A DNA stretch of 64,000 bases from Chitinophagaceae bacterium BSSC1 (lineage in GTDB: Bacteria; Bacteroidota; Bacteroidia; Chitinophagales; Chitinophagaceae). A program made the translations under genes and the position numbers. The stretch's first letter is position 1. The number at the start of each line of letters is the position of its first letter. The stretch is from positions 186,001 through 250,000 of the forward strand of contig NKJC01000004.1 in NCBI GenBank assembly GCA_002256435.1. Reading direction: 5' to 3'. Under the pieces are notes generated by a model. The model saw nothing but the letters and a program-made list of their open reading frames with translations. It ran no database searches and had not been told where the DNA came from. Below, piece by piece: positions 10,291 through 19,800 of this stretch.

Positions 10291-10321
10291 TTGGCTGCAA
10301 ACTAATTAAAATTTATTTTTG
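10291..10321 (+). promoter_or_regulatory. Promoter of the tRNA-Arg gene
   Basis: TTG at 10291-10293 and TATTTTTG at 10314-10321 are separated by 20 bp. This is a full match to the Bacteroidota housekeeping promoter (TTG, 19-21 bp, TAnnTTTG). Transcription would start near 10327, about 55 bp before the mature tRNA, and the element lies just outside the chosen start of the divergent ung gene. Confidence 0.55.
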
Positions 10322-10382
10322 CGATCCTTCAAGTCAGGAAGCCTAGCTTCCAAACCCGAAAAAGTCCATAAAACAACAGCAT

Positions 10383-10456
10383 GGACCGGTAGCTCAGCTG
10401 GATAGAGCAGCTGCCTTCTAAGCAGCAGGCCATTGGTTCGAATCCAATCCGGTTCA
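10383..10456 (+). tRNA. tRNA-Arg (anticodon TCT)
   Basis: 74-nt cloverleaf. The acceptor stem pairs GGACCGG with CCGGTTC (one G-U pair). The D arm is GCTC/GAGC. The anticodon stem GCTGC/GCAGC holds loop CTTCTAA with anticodon TCT. The T arm ATTGG/CCAAT holds loop TTCGAAT. The discriminator base is A and no CCA is encoded. It decodes AGA (and AGG by wobble). A clear intrinsic terminator follows 4 bp downstream. Confidence 0.96.
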
Positions 10457-10460
10457 CAAA

Positions 10461-10484
10461 AACCCGACGAAAGTCGGGTTTTTT
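10461..10484 (+). terminator. Intrinsic terminator of tRNA-Arg
   Basis: Perfect 8-bp stem (AACCCGAC with GTCGGGTT) closed by a GAAA loop and followed by Ts. It is placed right after the tRNA 3' end. Its T-tract also forms part of the left arm of the larger inverted repeat that follows. Confidence 0.85.
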
Positions 10485-10537
10485 AATTCCACAACCGTCC
10501 CAAACTAGTTTGGGTAAGGGCGTGGAATTAAAAAACC
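10477..10537. repeat. Nested inverted repeat after tRNA-Arg
   Basis: A 16-bp arm at 10477-10492 is the exact reverse complement of 10522-10537. The 29-nt spacer contains a second perfect palindrome, CCCAAACTAGTTTGGG, at 10499-10514. The right arm is the start of the first 108-bp tandem unit, so the same right arm recurs in every unit while the left arm exists once. The function is unknown. Confidence 0.8.
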
Positions 10538-10857
10538 AGCCGCTGACAGGCGGCTTGGGTTTTTGGATAAGGACCTCTACAAGGATCAACGTAGTTAATC
10601 CAGTTTTTCATTAGAAAGAGGGTAAGGGCGTGGAATTAAAAAACCAGCCGCTGACAGGCGGCTTGGGTTTTTGGGTAAGGACCTCTACAAGGATCAACGT
10701 AGTTAATCCAGTTTTTCATTAGAAAGAGGGTAAGGGCGTGGAATTAAAAAACCAGCCGCTGACAAGCGGCTTGGGTTTTTGGGTAAGGACCTCTACAAGG
10801 ATCAACGTAGTTAATCCAGTTTTTCATTACAAAGAGGGTAAGGGCGTGGAATTAAAA
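10512..10857. repeat. 108-bp tandem repeat, three full copies plus a 22-bp partial
   Basis: Units begin at 10512, 10620 and 10728, with a partial copy at 10836-10857. The three copies differ at only three positions in total. Each holds an A-tract, a GC-rich hairpin (AGCCGC, six-base loop, GCGGCT) and a T-tract, which would work as an intrinsic terminator in either direction, and a weaker hairpin around GGATCAAC/GTTAATCC. No convincing coding frame or ribosome binding site was seen. It lies between tRNA-Arg and a leftward secreted-protein gene. Confidence 0.92.
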
Positions 10858-11056
10858 TACCTCCGCAGAAAAGCAGCTAGGGTAACTCGTCCTAGAAAAA
10901 TAGACACAACTGGCTAACAACCGTGAAAGGTTTAACTGAAAAGCCTATATATATCAAAAGAAAAATTAGTTTCAAATATTTAAGAATAGTTGAAGAAACA
11001 GACCTGAATTCTAACAAAAATTCTGTGGAAGCATTAAGCCTTCATTGAATAAGGAG
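10858..11056. other. Non-coding stretch, nothing recognised
   Basis: AT-rich sequence between the tandem repeats and the 3' end of the MG2-like gene. I see no RNA gene, strong hairpin or plausible small gene. Confidence 0.5.
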
Positions 11057-13402
11057 TTAATTTGTTGGTAAGACAACTTTTTCCTTAGAATAAAACAAAT
11101 TGCCATCAGCGGTCACCCCTTCTATTTTTATGATAAACGCTCTTTTTAAGCTAAATTTTTGATTTGGAATTGATAATGAAAATTGCTTTTCGTTTTTCAA
11201 AGAAAATGCGGGTTGCCAATAAATAGTTGCATTACCTGCTTTACTTTCGTCAACTCGATAAAGAAAATCAGTAGCTTCATTGTAACCTGCAACCATAAAA
11301 TAGTTTTTATTTTCCTGTGTGTTATCAACATTTAAACCTACATCGTCGTATTTCTTTAAATAAACGCAGATAGAGGGCTTCCCGCCTTGAGACATAGCAA
11401 AACCTGACTGAAAGACCTTTATCAAGCCTACATCTTTCACTTGTATTGTTTTATATTCTTCTTCAGAAGAAGGCGCTTCATTTAGGTACAATACCCATCC
11501 TCGGGCATTTGTTGAATACTTTAAGTATTCCTGTTTTATATAAGAAAGTACATTTAGTGAGTAATCTGGATAAGGATCATTTAAAAGATCAAAACTCTTA
11601 TCTGCCTGTTTGGAAAAAAGCCCTTTCGTATAACGTTTTTCTAACAGTTTTGTCTTCTGTCGCAAAGTAATGGCACTATTTACCGTAACATTCTGCAAAG
11701 TTGTCACTTGATCTTGTTCGGTTGGTATTAATATACTGATGCTTGTATTAGGACTGTAAGGAATAGTATCAATCTGAATTGGCAAGTAGTTAGAACCAAT
11801 TCCGGGAATAGATTTGTGCAAGCTCTGTAAAAGCGAAGGCGTTATAACAGAAACGGAAGCATATTTGTCTTTTTTTGTACCGTTCAATGTGAAATAGATT
11901 CTAGCGGAGTCAGTAAACACTAAATCATCATCCTCAATGATACCTTCTTTTGAAATAGGCACGCTTTTGAATGAATTGCCCTGGCCTTTTGGTTGAATGA
12001 TCAAATTCAATGTCTCATCATCTACATTTTTGCCTCCTTTATTATTAAATGGCAGAACTTTAGCCTTGTAATGAATATAATTTTCATGTTCTTTTGGGAA
12101 ACTTTGAGCAATTCCCATCATATTGTCCCAACTGGGTTTATTAAGACTATCTGTATTCAGGATTGAATTGATTGTTGTCAGGTCAAAATCCGCTAGGTCG
12201 TTAAATATGGTAGACATAAACCTATAGTATCGGGTTAGATAAGGTTGTAGGCTATGACTCTGTATAATTGATTGGGGAGGATAAAAAGCAGTTTCAGGTT
12301 CAGCCCTGCTTTCGACAGATACGGAAGCAAAGAGATCTACCGAATCAGCAGTGGTATTTGTAAACCTGATTGAATCATTTGAAATCGTAACTAAAGACTT
12401 CGGATTAGTAAATCTCAATATTTCTTTTTGATTTAGTACGAAAACATACTTTTCACCAACCAATTTTTCATTCCTGTCTAAGAGTGCGAGTCTTAATATT
12501 CCGTTTGAAATGTCAGTTGTGGGAAGAAAAAATGATATTTCTTTTTTATTAGGCAAATTCATTCTGAAAACAACATTAAAATCATTTTCGCCAATAATAG
12601 TAAATGCATTTTGCTTTTCATCAGGGGACTCTTGTATGGTAATGTTATAGGAGCTTTTTCCGGGAACTACAGAGATATGGGTTCCGTTAACTGATTTTGG
12701 CAGTGTGGAATATAATGTATCAGAAGGAGTATAAACGATTGCAGAATAAGATACTTTTCTGTCAGGTATAAAAATAAGTCTACCATTACCATTGAAGGAT
12801 GCATGAGATGTACAAATAGTGTCCTTATTTTCTGCTAAAAGATGTACGACACCTCTTACCGGTTCATTGAACTGATCTGTTATTAAATAGTCGACATGGT
12901 TTGTTACACCATTTATTAATTTTTCTTTCGAAAAACTCCATTTTACTTTTGAAACGGGCGTATATTTTAAAATACTTATTTTGGAAGAATTAGGAGGAAG
13001 AATTAATAAAGGTTGGACAAATGCCGGGCTCCGAGCTGGAAATTCAATGCTATTGCGAGTATTTGCCTCTAGGAAAACCCTACCGCCTTTAAAAATTGGT
13101 ATGGTTATATTGCCAATGGCACTGCCATTAATAATGGGAAATACACTTTCAGCCAAAACACTTCCGGAATCTGAAAGAAGTTCAATTTTTATCGACGTTG
13201 ACTTTGGGAGACTGGTATCCTGAAAAATAAAACACTGCAGATATATTTTATCCCCTACTGTATAAGAATCTTTGTCATAAGAAATATAAATCTTTTCCAA
13301 TGAAAATGAATTTCTCGATTTGGCAATTAAGGAATCAATTTTCTGTGCAGAAACAATATTTAAACAAGCGAGCAAAACCGATACAATAAAAAAAAACCTC
13401 AT
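11057..13402 (-). CDS. Secreted MG2-like (macroglobulin) domain protein
   Basis: 781 residues with a signal peptide (about 1-19, ending SAQ). The N-terminal EKIYISYDKDSYTVGDKIYLQCFIF (about 36-60) is the MG2-like block found in a large Bacteroidota family of secreted or surface proteins. The C-terminal part (about 560-720) resembles the plug-like region that many of these proteins share with TonB-dependent receptors, but there is no barrel. The substrate or partner is unknown. Members often occur in many copies per genome and may act in surface structure or protease defence. It is a single gene, leftward, with its 5' end facing the NRPS-PKS upstream region. Confidence 0.7.
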   Translation of the reverse strand: MRFFFIVSVLLACLNIVSAQKIDSLIAKSRNSFSLEKIYISYDKDSYTVGDKIYLQCFIFQDTSLPKSTSIKIELLSDSGSVLAESVFPIINGSAIGNITIPIFKGGRVFLEANTRNSIEFPARSPAFVQPLLILPPNSSKISILKYTPVSKVKWSFSKEKLINGVTNHVDYLITDQFNEPVRGVVHLLAENKDTICTSHASFNGNGRLIFIPDRKVSYSAIVYTPSDTLYSTLPKSVNGTHISVVPGKSSYNITIQESPDEKQNAFTIIGENDFNVVFRMNLPNKKEISFFLPTTDISNGILRLALLDRNEKLVGEKYVFVLNQKEILRFTNPKSLVTISNDSIRFTNTTADSVDLFASVSVESRAEPETAFYPPQSIIQSHSLQPYLTRYYRFMSTIFNDLADFDLTTINSILNTDSLNKPSWDNMMGIAQSFPKEHENYIHYKAKVLPFNNKGGKNVDDETLNLIIQPKGQGNSFKSVPISKEGIIEDDDLVFTDSARIYFTLNGTKKDKYASVSVITPSLLQSLHKSIPGIGSNYLPIQIDTIPYSPNTSISILIPTEQDQVTTLQNVTVNSAITLRQKTKLLEKRYTKGLFSKQADKSFDLLNDPYPDYSLNVLSYIKQEYLKYSTNARGWVLYLNEAPSSEEEYKTIQVKDVGLIKVFQSGFAMSQGGKPSICVYLKKYDDVGLNVDNTQENKNYFMVAGYNEATDFLYRVDESKAGNATIYWQPAFSLKNEKQFSLSIPNQKFSLKRAFIIKIEGVTADGNLFYSKEKVVLPTN

Positions 13403-13854
13403 AAACTTAATTATTTTGAAAGTACCGATATTTTAATAAAATACCGGTACCGTATTATTTATCCAAGATGACAGGATTATTTTGTTCATCTAATTTGAAT
13501 ATCCCTAGCAACTTGCTCCTAGGTATTGCTTATTTATTTTTCTTCTAATGACATAAAGCTAATTACTTGAATATAAATATTAATATTAATATTTTAAAAC
13601 AGTATCAACAAGTGTAATCAGATTACAGGATTTAATTTTAAAAAATGTAATTTTTATTTAGGACGAGACTAAATCCCCTCCCAAAACACAAATTTCACCC
13701 TCTCTCAAAGTGTTTTTTCCTCAAACAGTTGTAATTCCCCTCTCTAAATTGCCCCCTTGCTCTTAGATATCTTATATTAATTATTCATCACCCGAAATAT
13801 TTTGTCTAATTTTTCGTTTTCCCAAAATATTCAGGTTTTTTTAATGTTTGTTTG
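13403..13854. other. 452-bp AT-rich upstream region of the NRPS-PKS gene
   Basis: Divergent intergenic region between the MG2-like gene and the megasynthase gene. It contains a perfect 7-1-7 dyad (listed separately), alternating AT runs near 13575-13595, and pyrimidine-rich stretches near 13675-13760. No full Bacteroidota promoter was found. A weak candidate is TTG at 13749 with TATATTAA 21 bp later. No small gene is supported. Confidence 0.5.
13613..13627. promoter_or_regulatory. Perfect dyad TGTAATC-A-GATTACA, candidate operator
   Basis: A 7-bp perfect inverted repeat with a one-base centre, about 230 bp before the megasynthase start and about 210 bp before the MG2-like gene start. The size and symmetry suit a dimeric repressor or activator. 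No regulator gene is adjacent, so the partner is unknown. Confidence 0.4.
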
Positions 13855-16800
13855 ATGCCCCAATCTATACACGAACTATTTGAGCAATTGATGATCAAAT
13901 GGCCGGATCTTCCCGCCATTGAACACCATACTCGTTCTATAACTTATCGTGAATTAAATCAACGTGCCAATCAATTAGCCTTTGAGATTACACAAATGGC
14001 CCCTGAAGAAGCGATTATTGGAATTAGTACATCGCGCAGCATAGAAATGGTCATAGGTATCCTGGCCATTTTAAAATCGGGCAAAGCCTATTTACCACTC
14101 AATCCAACTTATCCCAATGCTAGATTACTAGAATTAAAGGATAATGCCCAACTTCAATATACCCTTTGCAGTCAAACGGAAGAACAGTTTTTTAAAAACC
14201 TAGACTTAGTTCCCTTAACCTACGAATCTGTCAATAATCAGGAAATCAATAATCATTCATTTCCATTTTTTGAAGAAAGAGCCTATGTTTTATATACATC
14301 AGGAAGTACGGGGAAACCAAAGGGCGTTTGTCTAGGTCATGCAGCTTTGGTGAATTTGATCCAGTGGCAATCTACCAATAGCAATGCTGGAATTGGAACA
14401 AGAACGCTTCAATTTGCACCTCTTACTTTTGACGCTTCTTTTGAAGATATTTTTTCTACACTCATTACAGGTGGTACCATTGTTTTAATTGAAGAGCATT
14501 GGTTAATTGAGCCCGAGAAATTATTGCGATTTATTGATCAACAAAAAATCAATCGCATTTTTCTTCCCTTTGTAGCCTTGCAGTTTTTAACTGATACGGC
14601 TATAGCACTACAAATCTATCCGCAAAGTCTGCAATATGTGATGACGGCAGGAGAGCAATTAAAAATAACGCCTCAATTGGTGCGCTTTTTTTCAAAGCTT
14701 CCCAATGCTATTTTGTTTAACCAATATGGTCCAACAGAAACACATGTGTGTACCTGTTTGAGACTGGATGGAGATCCTCAACAATGGCCTGCATTACCAA
14801 GTATTGGAAAGCCATTACCCAATACCAAAATTCACATAGTGGATGAAGCAGCACAAGAACTTGCTGCTGGTGAAATTGGAGAACTTTGGGTCTCGGGTAT
14901 TTGTTTGGCCAATGGTTATTTGAATAATTCAGATTTAACCAATGAGAAATTTATTGATTGGAAAGACGCTAAAGCTGAGGTTAGAAGAATTTATAAAACG
15001 GGTGATTTAGCCAAATACTTACCCGATGGAAATATTGAATTTCTTGGTAGAAAAGATGATCAAGTAAAAATTGCAGGTCATAGAATTGAACCTGCAGAAC
15101 TAGAATTAATTCTAACCAAACAGCCCGGTGTAAGTCAGGCCGTGGTTTTGGCCCAAGATCAGAAAAATGGTTTAAAAAGATTGGTGGCATATGTAGTAGC
15201 CAATCCCAATCAAGTAAATCAGGAGTCCATTAGGATAGCTTTGAAAAAAATCTTGCCGGCTTATATGATTCCTGCTGTGTTTGTGTTTTTAGAGGAGTTT
15301 CCAAAAACCAGTAGTGGTAAAGTAGATAGAAAGGCATTGCCCCTGCCAGACAGAAGAAGACCTGAATTAGCACAATTATTTAAAGCGCCACAAACCACCA
15401 TTGAAAAAAACATTGCTACCCTTTGGTCAGATTTATTGCAATGGGATACCATTGGTGTACAGGATCATTTTTTTGAATTAGGAGGTAGTTCCTTGTTGGC
15501 CATTAATTGTATTGTTCGATTACAAAATGAATATCAAATAACCCTACCCATTACCGTTTTATACCAATATCCTACTATTGAAGGATTGGTTAATTGGTTG
15601 GAACACGGACATCAAACAGAACAGCCCATTATTACTGCATTTGAAAAATATGAATCCATTAAAGAAGACATTGCCATCATTGCCATGTCTGGAAGATTTC
15701 CTGGTGCTGATACTATTGACGCATATTGGAATTTACTTAAAGAGGGTAAGGAGACCATCAGTTTTTTCAATCAAGAAGAATTAGATGCTAGTATTCCAGA
15801 AGCATTAAAACAAGATCCAGACTATGTTGCTGCAAGGGGCGTAATTAATCATGCTGCAGATTTTGATGCAGCATTTTTTCAGATTCAACCCAAACAAGCA
15901 TTACTTACAGATCCGCAACAAAGGGTTTTTCTAGAATTGGCTTGGGAAGTATTAGAAAAATCTGGATATCTACCAAGCCTATATTCAGGAAGGATTGGCG
16001 TCTTTGGTGGAACAGGTAACAATACCTATTACCAAGAAAATATTTTGCCTAATAAAACTTTGGTACAACAGGCAGGAGCTTTTCAAGTAATGACTTATAA
16101 TGAAAAGGATTATGTTGCTACTAGGGCTGCTTTTGTGTTGAATTTGAATGGTCCAGCAGTTAGTGTACATACAGCTTGCTCCACTTCACTATTAGCCATC
16201 GCGCAAGCAGTAGAATCTATTAGAAATGGACAGTGTGAAATGGCTATTGCTGGTGGTGTTGCTATTACATCACCTATTCAGAGTGGTCATTTATACCAAG
16301 AAGGAGGCATTTATAGTAAGGATGGTCATACCAGAACTTTTGACAATCAAGCAACTGGTACCGTATTTAGTGATGGAGCTGGAATGGTTTTATTAAAACC
16401 CAAATCCGCCGCATTGCGCGATGGCGATACCATCTATGCTCTGATTAAAGGAGCAGGGATTAATAATGATGGTGCTGGTAAGGGAGGCTTTACGGCGCCT
16501 TCTTCAAATGGTCAATCCAAAGCCATCCAAATGGCCATGCAACAAGCAGGTGTTTTGCCCTCTCAAATTAGTTATGTAGAAGCACATGGTACAGCAACCC
16601 CACTAGGCGACCCCATTGAACTAGCTGGTTTAAATCAAGCATTTGCATCTGTACAAGGCAAACAAGTAATTGCCATTGGTTCTGTGAAAAGCAATATTGG
16701 TCATTTAACCGCAGCTTCTGGTGTTGCAGGTTTAATCAAAACTGCTCTTTCATTATATCACAAACAATTACCCGCATCTATTAATTGTAATAATCCCAAT

Positions 16801-19800
16801 AACTATTTTGATTTTGCCAATAGCCCATTTTATATAAATACCGGATTAAAGAATTGGGATGAACCCAAAGAAAGAATAGCTGGTGTAAGTTCATTTGGGG
16901 TTGGTGGAACAAATGTGCATTTGGTGCTGGCTTCACATGAAAACAAGGTAACAATTCCATCAATTTCAAAGCCTTGGCAATTAGTAACCATTTCTGCAAA
17001 ATCACCTGAAAGTCTTTCTGGATATGCTCATAAACTAAGGGAATGGTTAGGCAATAATGCAACTGTATCCTTGGCCGATATTGCATTTACTTTAGCAAGT
17101 ACCCGTGAAACTTTTCATCATCGCAGATTTTATTTGGCTTTGGATTCCGAAGACCTTTTAAAACAATTGGGTACTGAAAATTTGGTAAATCAATACCACT
17201 TAAATACCCAGTCAGAAAAATTGGCATTCCTTTTCCCTGGTCAAGGAGCTCAGTTTGTACAAATGGGTAAGGAGCTCTATGAAACTGAACAAGTATTTAA
17301 AGAAGCAGTTGATAATTGTGCCTACTTATTGAAATCCTATTTAGATATAGATATTCGGGAAATATTGTATCCAGTAACTGATGATGTTACTACAATAGAA
17401 TATATTCATTTAACAAACTATGCTCAACCTTGCATTTTTGTAGTGGAATATGCTTTGGCTCAATTATGGAAGTCTTGGGGGCTACAACCTTCTCACTTAT
17501 TAGGTCATAGTATTGGAGAATATGTAGCAGCTCATCTAGCCGGAGTCTTTAGTTTGGATGATGCTTTAATGTTGATTGCCAATAGGGGATTATTGATGGG
17601 TAAACTACCAAAAGGTAGTATGTTGGCGGTTAAAGCAAATTGGGAGACTATAGAAAAACAAATTCCCAATGATTGTTCCCTAGCAGCTGTTAATGGCCCC
17701 AAATCTCTTGTGATTGCAGGTCCACTTGAGTCTATTCATCATTTGGCATTAACGTTGGGTGAATTGGAGATTGCGCATACTGTTTTAAAAACCAGTCATG
17801 CGTTTCATTCTTCCATGATGGAACCAATGCTTGAAGACTACCGTCAGCTGCTTGAAAAGGTAGCTTTTAAGCCTGCAAACTTGCCAATTTTTTCTACACT
17901 TACTGGTAGAATAATAGAAGCTGATCAAATGTGTCAGCCTGATTATTGGATTCAGCAAATCACTTCTACAGTTGTATTTGCTCAGGCTATTGAAACCCTT
18001 TTAGAACAGGACATTAGTTTGGGTGTTGAAGTTGGACCAGGAAATGTAACTAGCAAGCTCTTGATGCAACTTAGACAAGGTAAAACTGTCTTTTGTGCAA
18101 GTGGATTGGAACTAACAACAAACAAATCAGATAGGGAACATTTATTACAACAATTAGGTCAAATTTGGTTACGTGGCTATCAGCCTAAATGGGATCAAGT
18201 TCTTGATGCCAAACAACGGGTCAAATTAGAAATTCCTACCTATGCATTTGATAGAAAAAAATATTGGTTAGAACCAATTGTAACAGATGCAATTGCATCC
18301 AAAACAATTGCATTGGATGAATTGACTTTAATCAATACAACCCAATCTGAAATAGTTCAACCAGATTCAAATGATTTATTGTTACAATTAAAAGAAATAT
18401 TGGAGCAAGCTTCAGGGTTAGATCTTTCGGATGCCAATGAAACAAATAGTTTGTTAGAACTTGGTTTTGATTCTTTGTTATTGACTCAGGTAGCTATTAA
18501 TTTGAAAAAAGCTTTTGGCGTACCAATTAGTTTTAGACAATTGAATGAAGAATTTTCTTCTTTAGGTATATTAACCCAATACATTGCTCAACAAAAAACA
18601 GGAACTGTTACTGTTTTAAATACGTCAAAAGCTTCTAAAGAAATTTCTTTTGCAGGTCTAACAGTAGAAGAACAGGCAGAACTGAAAAAGCCTTTTGGAG
18701 CTAGTGCTAATATTGAAAAACAGAAAACGAGTCAACTTAGCCAAACTCAGGAGCAATTATTGCAAGAACTGATTCTTAGTTATACCAAGAAAACCAATAA
18801 TAGTAAGCATTATACAGGTGAATTCAGAGACTGTATGGCTGACCCTAGGGTGGTCTCTGGATTTAAGCCATTGACAAAAGAAATTGTTTATCCCATTGTA
18901 GTGAACAAATCAAAAGGTGCAAGACTATGGGATATTGATGGCAACGAATACATTGATGCTTTAAATGGTTTTGGTAGTAACCTATTAGGATACCAGCCAG
19001 ATTTTATTACAAAGGCTTTAAAACAACAAATTGATGCAGGATATGAAGTTGGACCGCAACATCAATTGGCAGGGGAAGTATGTAAATTAATTGGTCAATT
19101 TACTGGTTTTGAAAGAACGGCTTTGTGTAATACTGGTTCTGAAGCTGTACTTGGAGCCATGCGTATAGCTAGAACAGTAACTGGAAGGTCATTGATTGTA
19201 GCTTTCTCAGGTTCTTATCATGGCATTATTGATGAGGTAATTGTTAGAAGTGCAAGTAATGGAAAAACCTATCCTGCGGCAGCAGGAATTATGCCAGAAG
19301 CGGTTCAGAATATGCTGATTCTGGAATATGGTACAGAAGAAAGTTTGAGAATCATTGAAGAAAGAGGAGCAGAATTAGCAGCCGTATTGGTAGAACCAGT
19401 GCAAAGTAGGAGGTTGGAATATCAACCCGTAGCATTTTTGAAAGCATTGAGAGCCATTACTTCAAATACTGGAACTGCTTTAATATTTGATGAGGTAATT
19501 ACAGGGTTTAGGGTGCATCCAGCTGGAGCTCAAGGTTTATTTGGTATTCAAGCGGATTTGGGAACCTATGGTAAAGTCATTGCAGGTGGTTTACCCATTG
19601 GTGTAATTTCTGGAAAAAAAGAATGGATGGATGCACTTGATGGAGGTACTTGGCAATATGGAGACGCATCCATACCACAAGTAGGGGTTACCTACTTTGC
19701 CGGCACTTTTGTTAGACACCCTTTAGCACTTGCCAGTACCAAAGCCAGTTTGGATTTTATGTTAGCGCAAGGTCATGCTCTTCAGATTGGGTTAACAGAA

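Noticed and set aside
10277..10300. Eight-residue N-terminal extension of ung
   Set aside because: It would overlap the tRNA promoter and has no homology to Ung.
10383..10537. Attachment site of an integrated element at tRNA-Arg
   Set aside because: No second copy of the tRNA 3' end, no integrase gene and no phage-like genes follow.
10329..10589. An 86-residue leftward frame with the pattern RIGFEPMACCLEGSCSIQLSYRS
   Set aside because: It is the antisense of the tRNA-Arg gene plus its terminator and first repeat. This is a well-known false gene in annotations.
10512..10857. CRISPR-like array
   Set aside because: The 108-bp units are tandem with no unique spacers and no cas genes are nearby.
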